Assembly (NCBI GenBank): GCA_003641545.1
Contig: QNAU01000055.1
Span: forward strand, 1 to 7,861
Reading direction: 5' to 3'
Length of the DNA: 7,861 nt
DNA from: Thermotoga sp.
Lineage (GTDB): Bacteria; Thermotogota; Thermotogae; B21-G9
Shown: piece after piece, positions 5,729 through 7,861 of the stretch
How positions within the stretch are numbered: the stretch's first letter is position 1
Layout of the letters: every line of letters begins with the position of its first letter
Translations under genes and position numbers: made by a program
Notes under the pieces: model-generated
What the model was told of the DNA's origin: nothing
Seen by the model: only the letters and a program-made list of their open reading frames with translations
The model's database searches: none

Positions 5729-7276
5729 GTGAGGTATTCCAAGTTGAAGAGTTGCACCATAATTGGGCTGAATCCACATTTGATAGATGTGGAGGTGGAT
5801 CACGATAAAAGATCCATAATTCACGACATAGACATCGTGGGACTCGGTGATACCGCGGTCAAGGAGAGCAAGAAGAGGATAAAGAGTGCGGTCAGAAACA
5901 GTGGATACGATCTTCCAACCGGGAAAATGGTTGTGAACCTCGCGCCTGGTGATCTGAGAAAGGAAGGTTCCCTGCTCGATCTCCCAATAGCTCTGGGTAT
6001 CATGAGAACTGTGGGTATCATCAAAAGGGATATGTCGAAGGTGTTCGCGATCGGAGAACTCGGATTGGATGGGTCGGTAAAACCGGTGAAAGGTGTTCTA
6101 CCGATCCTTCTGTATCTGAAGGAGAAGAAGATGTTCGACTTGAAGGTGTTGATTCCAAAGGGCAACGAGAATGAGGTCTTCATGACGGAAGGGTTGGAAA
6201 TATACTCGGTGGAGAATCTGATCGACACGATCACCTTCTTGAACGGCGACACCGTGAAGGAACCTCTGAAACCGATCGAAGTGGATTCTACGCGTCGTGA
6301 AGATTATGAATTGGATTTTTCTGAGGTGAAGGGACAGTTGATGGCGAGAAGGGCGGCGGAGATCGCGGCGGCGGGGATGCACAACCTTCTCATGAAAGGT
6401 CCTCCCGGATCTGGAAAGAGCATGATAGCACGCAGGATACCGACCATCCTTCCACCCATGACCGAGAAGGAGATGCTGGAGGTCACGAAGATATACAGTG
6501 TGGTCGGTCTCGTGGATGAGAAAAACCCCATAGTGACGAGAAGACCTTTCAGAAGTCCACATCACACGTCATCCGCGGTTTCGATAATTGGAGGTGGTAA
6601 CGATCCAAAACCCGGCGAGATAAGCTTAGCCCACAACGGTATCCTCTTCTTGGACGAGTTACCGGAATTCAGGAGGGATGTGTTGGAGGCACTGAGACAA
6701 CCCATGGAGGATGGCGAGGTGACAATATCGAGAGCGAGGATGAGCGTCACGTATCCTGCATCCTTCATGTTCGTCGGGGCACAGAATCCCTGCCCATGTG
6801 GTCATTTTGGTGATCCGAAGATACAGTGCAGGTGCACTCCGTACGATATTTACAGATACAACAAGAAGATATCAGGACCGATACTTGACAGGATAGATGT
6901 GTTCGTCGAGTTGAGGAGTATCGAGTATGAGGAATACAGATCCCGAGTTCAATCCGAAAGTTCAAGGGAGATCAGGATGAGAGTGATGAGAGCTTGGGAA
7001 ATGCAAAAAGACAGGTTCAGAAAGGAGAAGGTGAATTTCAACTCGAAGATGAATTCCAAGCAGATAAGAAAATACTGCGGATTGACGGGTGAAGCTGAGA
7101 GAATGTTCGAACGAGGGGTGAGAAGTTTCAAACTGTCTGGAAGGGGAATGGATAAGATTTTGAAATTGTCGAGAACGATTGCCGATCTCGACGGTGTGGA
7201 AAGGATAGATTCTACACACGTTGCGGAAGCTTTTCAGTTCAGGCACAGACCGATGGAAGAGATTCTTTCCATATGA
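5729..7276 (+). CDS. comM: ComM/YifB-family AAA+ ATPase (Mg chelatase-like)
   Basis: This 515-residue protein matches the usual ComM/YifB length of about 500. Its N-terminal ChlI-like (Lon substrate fold) domain spans about 1-180, with IVGLGDTAVKESKKRIKSA (36-54) and NLAPGDLRKEGS (70-81). The AAA+ core has Walker A GPPGSGKS (224-231), the family block FRSPHHT (274-280), Walker B ILFLDE (305-310), sensor-1 N353 and the likely arginine finger in ILDRID (385-390). A cysteine pair set C355, C357, C367 and C369 may bind zinc. The Mg-chelatase C-terminal domain spans about 420-512. In Vibrio cholerae ComM is a hexameric helicase that promotes branch migration during integration of transforming DNA. 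A role here in natural transformation is inferred from family only; no other competence gene is visible. Starting at GTG 5729 makes the N-terminus (YSKLKSCTIIGLNPHLIDVE) line up with family members, which usually begin just before this segment. Confidence 0.93.
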   Translation: MRYSKLKSCTIIGLNPHLIDVEVDHDKRSIIHDIDIVGLGDTAVKESKKRIKSAVRNSGYDLPTGKMVVNLAPGDLRKEGSLLDLPIALGIMRTVGIIKRDMSKVFAIGELGLDGSVKPVKGVLPILLYLKEKKMFDLKVLIPKGNENEVFMTEGLEIYSVENLIDTITFLNGDTVKEPLKPIEVDSTRREDYELDFSEVKGQLMARRAAEIAAAGMHNLLMKGPPGSGKSMIARRIPTILPPMTEKEMLEVTKIYSVVGLVDEKNPIVTRRPFRSPHHTSSAVSIIGGGNDPKPGEISLAHNGILFLDELPEFRRDVLEALRQPMEDGEVTISRARMSVTYPASFMFVGAQNPCPCGHFGDPKIQCRCTPYDIYRYNKKISGPILDRIDVFVELRSIEYEEYRSRVQSESSREIRMRVMRAWEMQKDRFRKEKVNFNSKMNSKQIRKYCGLTGEAERMFERGVRSFKLSGRGMDKILKLSRTIADLDGVERIDSTHVAEAFQFRHRPMEEILSI

Positions 7277-7278
7277 TC

Positions 7279-7287
7279 GGGAGTGAT
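7279..7287 (+). promoter_or_regulatory. Shine-Dalgarno site for the padR-family gene
   Basis: GGGAGTGAT, with its GGGAG core 7 bases before ATG 7291, supports that start. ATG 7273, which overlaps the comM stop as ATGA, is an alternative with the weaker GGAAGAG site at 7255-7261. Confidence 0.5.
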
Positions 7288-7290
7288 GGA

Positions 7291-7704
7291 ATGCGCGGAA
7301 GATTCGGAAAGATGAGGATGAGCTGGTGGCTTGAAAATCACATCCTCCTGTTGATAGCCGAGAAACCATCCCACGGTTACGATATAGTTTCGAGATTGAG
7401 GAACATGGGATTCAGTCTACCGGGTATGGGTAACATGGGGACGGTTTACAGACTTTTGAATTTATTAGAGATGCAGGGATACATAGAGTCAAGGTGGGAA
7501 CTCGGGGATCAGGGACCCGCGAGGAAGGTTTACTGGCTGACTTCGAAGGGATGGTTGAGACTGATGAACACTGCGATGAGCATGGAAAGCTTGAAGAAAG
7601 AGATAGACGATTTTCTCGTGAGATTTGAAAAACTGAAGAAGAAACGGAAAGGAGAAGACGATGAATTCGGAGAATCATTTGAAAACATGGGGAGTGAAAT
7701 CTGA
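7291..7704 (+). CDS. PadR-family winged-helix transcriptional regulator
   Basis: This protein of about 137 residues has the PadR winged helix-turn-helix: LENHILLLIAEKPSHGYDIV (14-33), the recognition segment GNMGTVYRLLNLLEMQGYIE (47-66), and the wing GPARKVYWLTSKGWLRL (75-91). A charged helical tail (about 96-122) would form the short dimerising coiled coil of the small PadR subfamily. PadR proteins usually repress a neighbouring gene, often a multidrug or small-molecule exporter, and release DNA on ligand binding. The next gene, a probable MFS transporter, starts inside this one and is the natural target candidate. I did not find a typical PadR operator (ATGT-N8-ACAT) immediately upstream. 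The start at 7291 is chosen by Shine-Dalgarno spacing; ATG 7273 would add 6 residues and overlap comM by 4 bases. The ligand is unknown. Confidence 0.85.
   Translation: MRGRFGKMRMSWWLENHILLLIAEKPSHGYDIVSRLRNMGFSLPGMGNMGTVYRLLNLLEMQGYIESRWELGDQGPARKVYWLTSKGWLRLMNTAMSMESLKKEIDDFLVRFEKLKKKRKGEDDEFGESFENMGSEI
7648..7654 (+). promoter_or_regulatory. Shine-Dalgarno site inside padR for the downstream transporter gene
   Basis: AAAGGAG lies 6 bases before ATG 7661 and within the padR coding region. It is a strong site in a good position and supports a real start there despite the 44-base overlap. Confidence 0.65.
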
Positions 7705-7861
7705 GGAGTCATTCTATTCTCTGTTCTACCTGTTCTTCTTTCTTTCCATGTCCTTCAACTGGATCTACAGAACGGTCTTTTTGAAAGAACTTGGAGTTGG
7801 AGAAGCCAAAGTTGGTTTTCTCATGATCGTGGCGAACCTCATGTTCTTTGTTGCACAAATG
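7661..7861 (+). CDS. Probable MFS-type transporter, N-terminal fragment (runs off the window)
   Basis: An open frame of 67 codons starts at ATG 7661 and continues without a stop to the last base. The translated start has a short hydrophilic segment (1-17), then SFYSLFYLFFFLSMSFNWIY (17-36) as a first membrane helix. A loop with LKELGVGEAKVGF (41-53) follows, then the start of a second helix (VGFLMIVANLMFFVAQM, 51-67). A first helix followed by a 'lG(v)xxxxvG' loop is the usual beginning of Major Facilitator Superfamily transporters. The gene overlaps padR by 44 bases (7661-7704), so it is likely translated from the same message and may be controlled by that regulator. Substrate and direction of transport cannot be judged from this fragment; another multi-helix transporter family remains possible. 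Confidence 0.65.
   Translation, partial: MNSENHLKTWGVKSEESFYSLFYLFFFLSMSFNWIYRTVFLKELGVGEAKVGFLMIVANLMFFVAQM

Noticed and set aside
1..7861. CRISPR array, tRNA/rRNA gene, insertion sequence or defence system
   Set aside because: No regularly spaced repeats, no cloverleaf-like or rRNA sequence, no transposase motifs and no terminal inverted repeats were seen. All long frames are explained by ordinary transport, enzyme, recombination and regulatory genes.

Overview
The window reads as a chromosomal segment from a thermophilic, Thermotogota-like bacterium. The main signs are heavy use of AGG/AGA for arginine and ATA for isoleucine, lysine- and glutamate-rich proteins, strong GA-rich Shine-Dalgarno sites, GTG starts, and very tight same-strand packing. 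This taxonomic reading is inference; no rRNA or marker gene is present. All eight supported genes lie on the + strand. There is no tRNA, rRNA, CRISPR array, insertion sequence or clear terminator.

Layout. Bases 1-88 hold a short upstream region with a consensus-like -10 box. They lead into a GmhA-type SIS-domain sugar-phosphate isomerase (89-679). Four bases later comes a class C beta-lactamase-fold serine hydrolase (683-1720) resembling the AmiE/YbbE-type amidases and related esterases. A gap of about 80 bases follows, carrying an extended -10 promoter candidate inside a small palindrome. It precedes a complete four-gene Dpp/Opp-type ABC importer core: two permeases (about 1800-2834 and 2845-3717) and two ATPases (3722-4732 and 4729-5718). 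No substrate-binding protein is encoded in the window. Directly behind lie a ComM/YifB AAA+ protein (5729-7276), a PadR-family regulator (7291-7704), and the first 67 codons of an MFS-type membrane transporter (7661 to the window edge) that overlaps padR.

How the genes may work together. The importer core would take up peptides or, as often in Thermotoga relatives, oligosaccharides. The serine hydrolase and the isomerase upstream suggest handling of cell-wall or sugar-phosphate compounds, but the co-location is only suggestive. ComM normally acts in DNA recombination during natural transformation and probably rides on the same transcript without a shared pathway. The PadR-MFS pair looks like a self-contained, translationally coupled regulator and transporter unit.

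I see no clearly new biological system. The most useful observations are start-site corrections, a likely operon promoter, an altered H-loop neighbour in one ATPase, paired Fe-S-type cysteine motifs in both ATPases, the missing binding protein, and a partial transporter gene at the edge.
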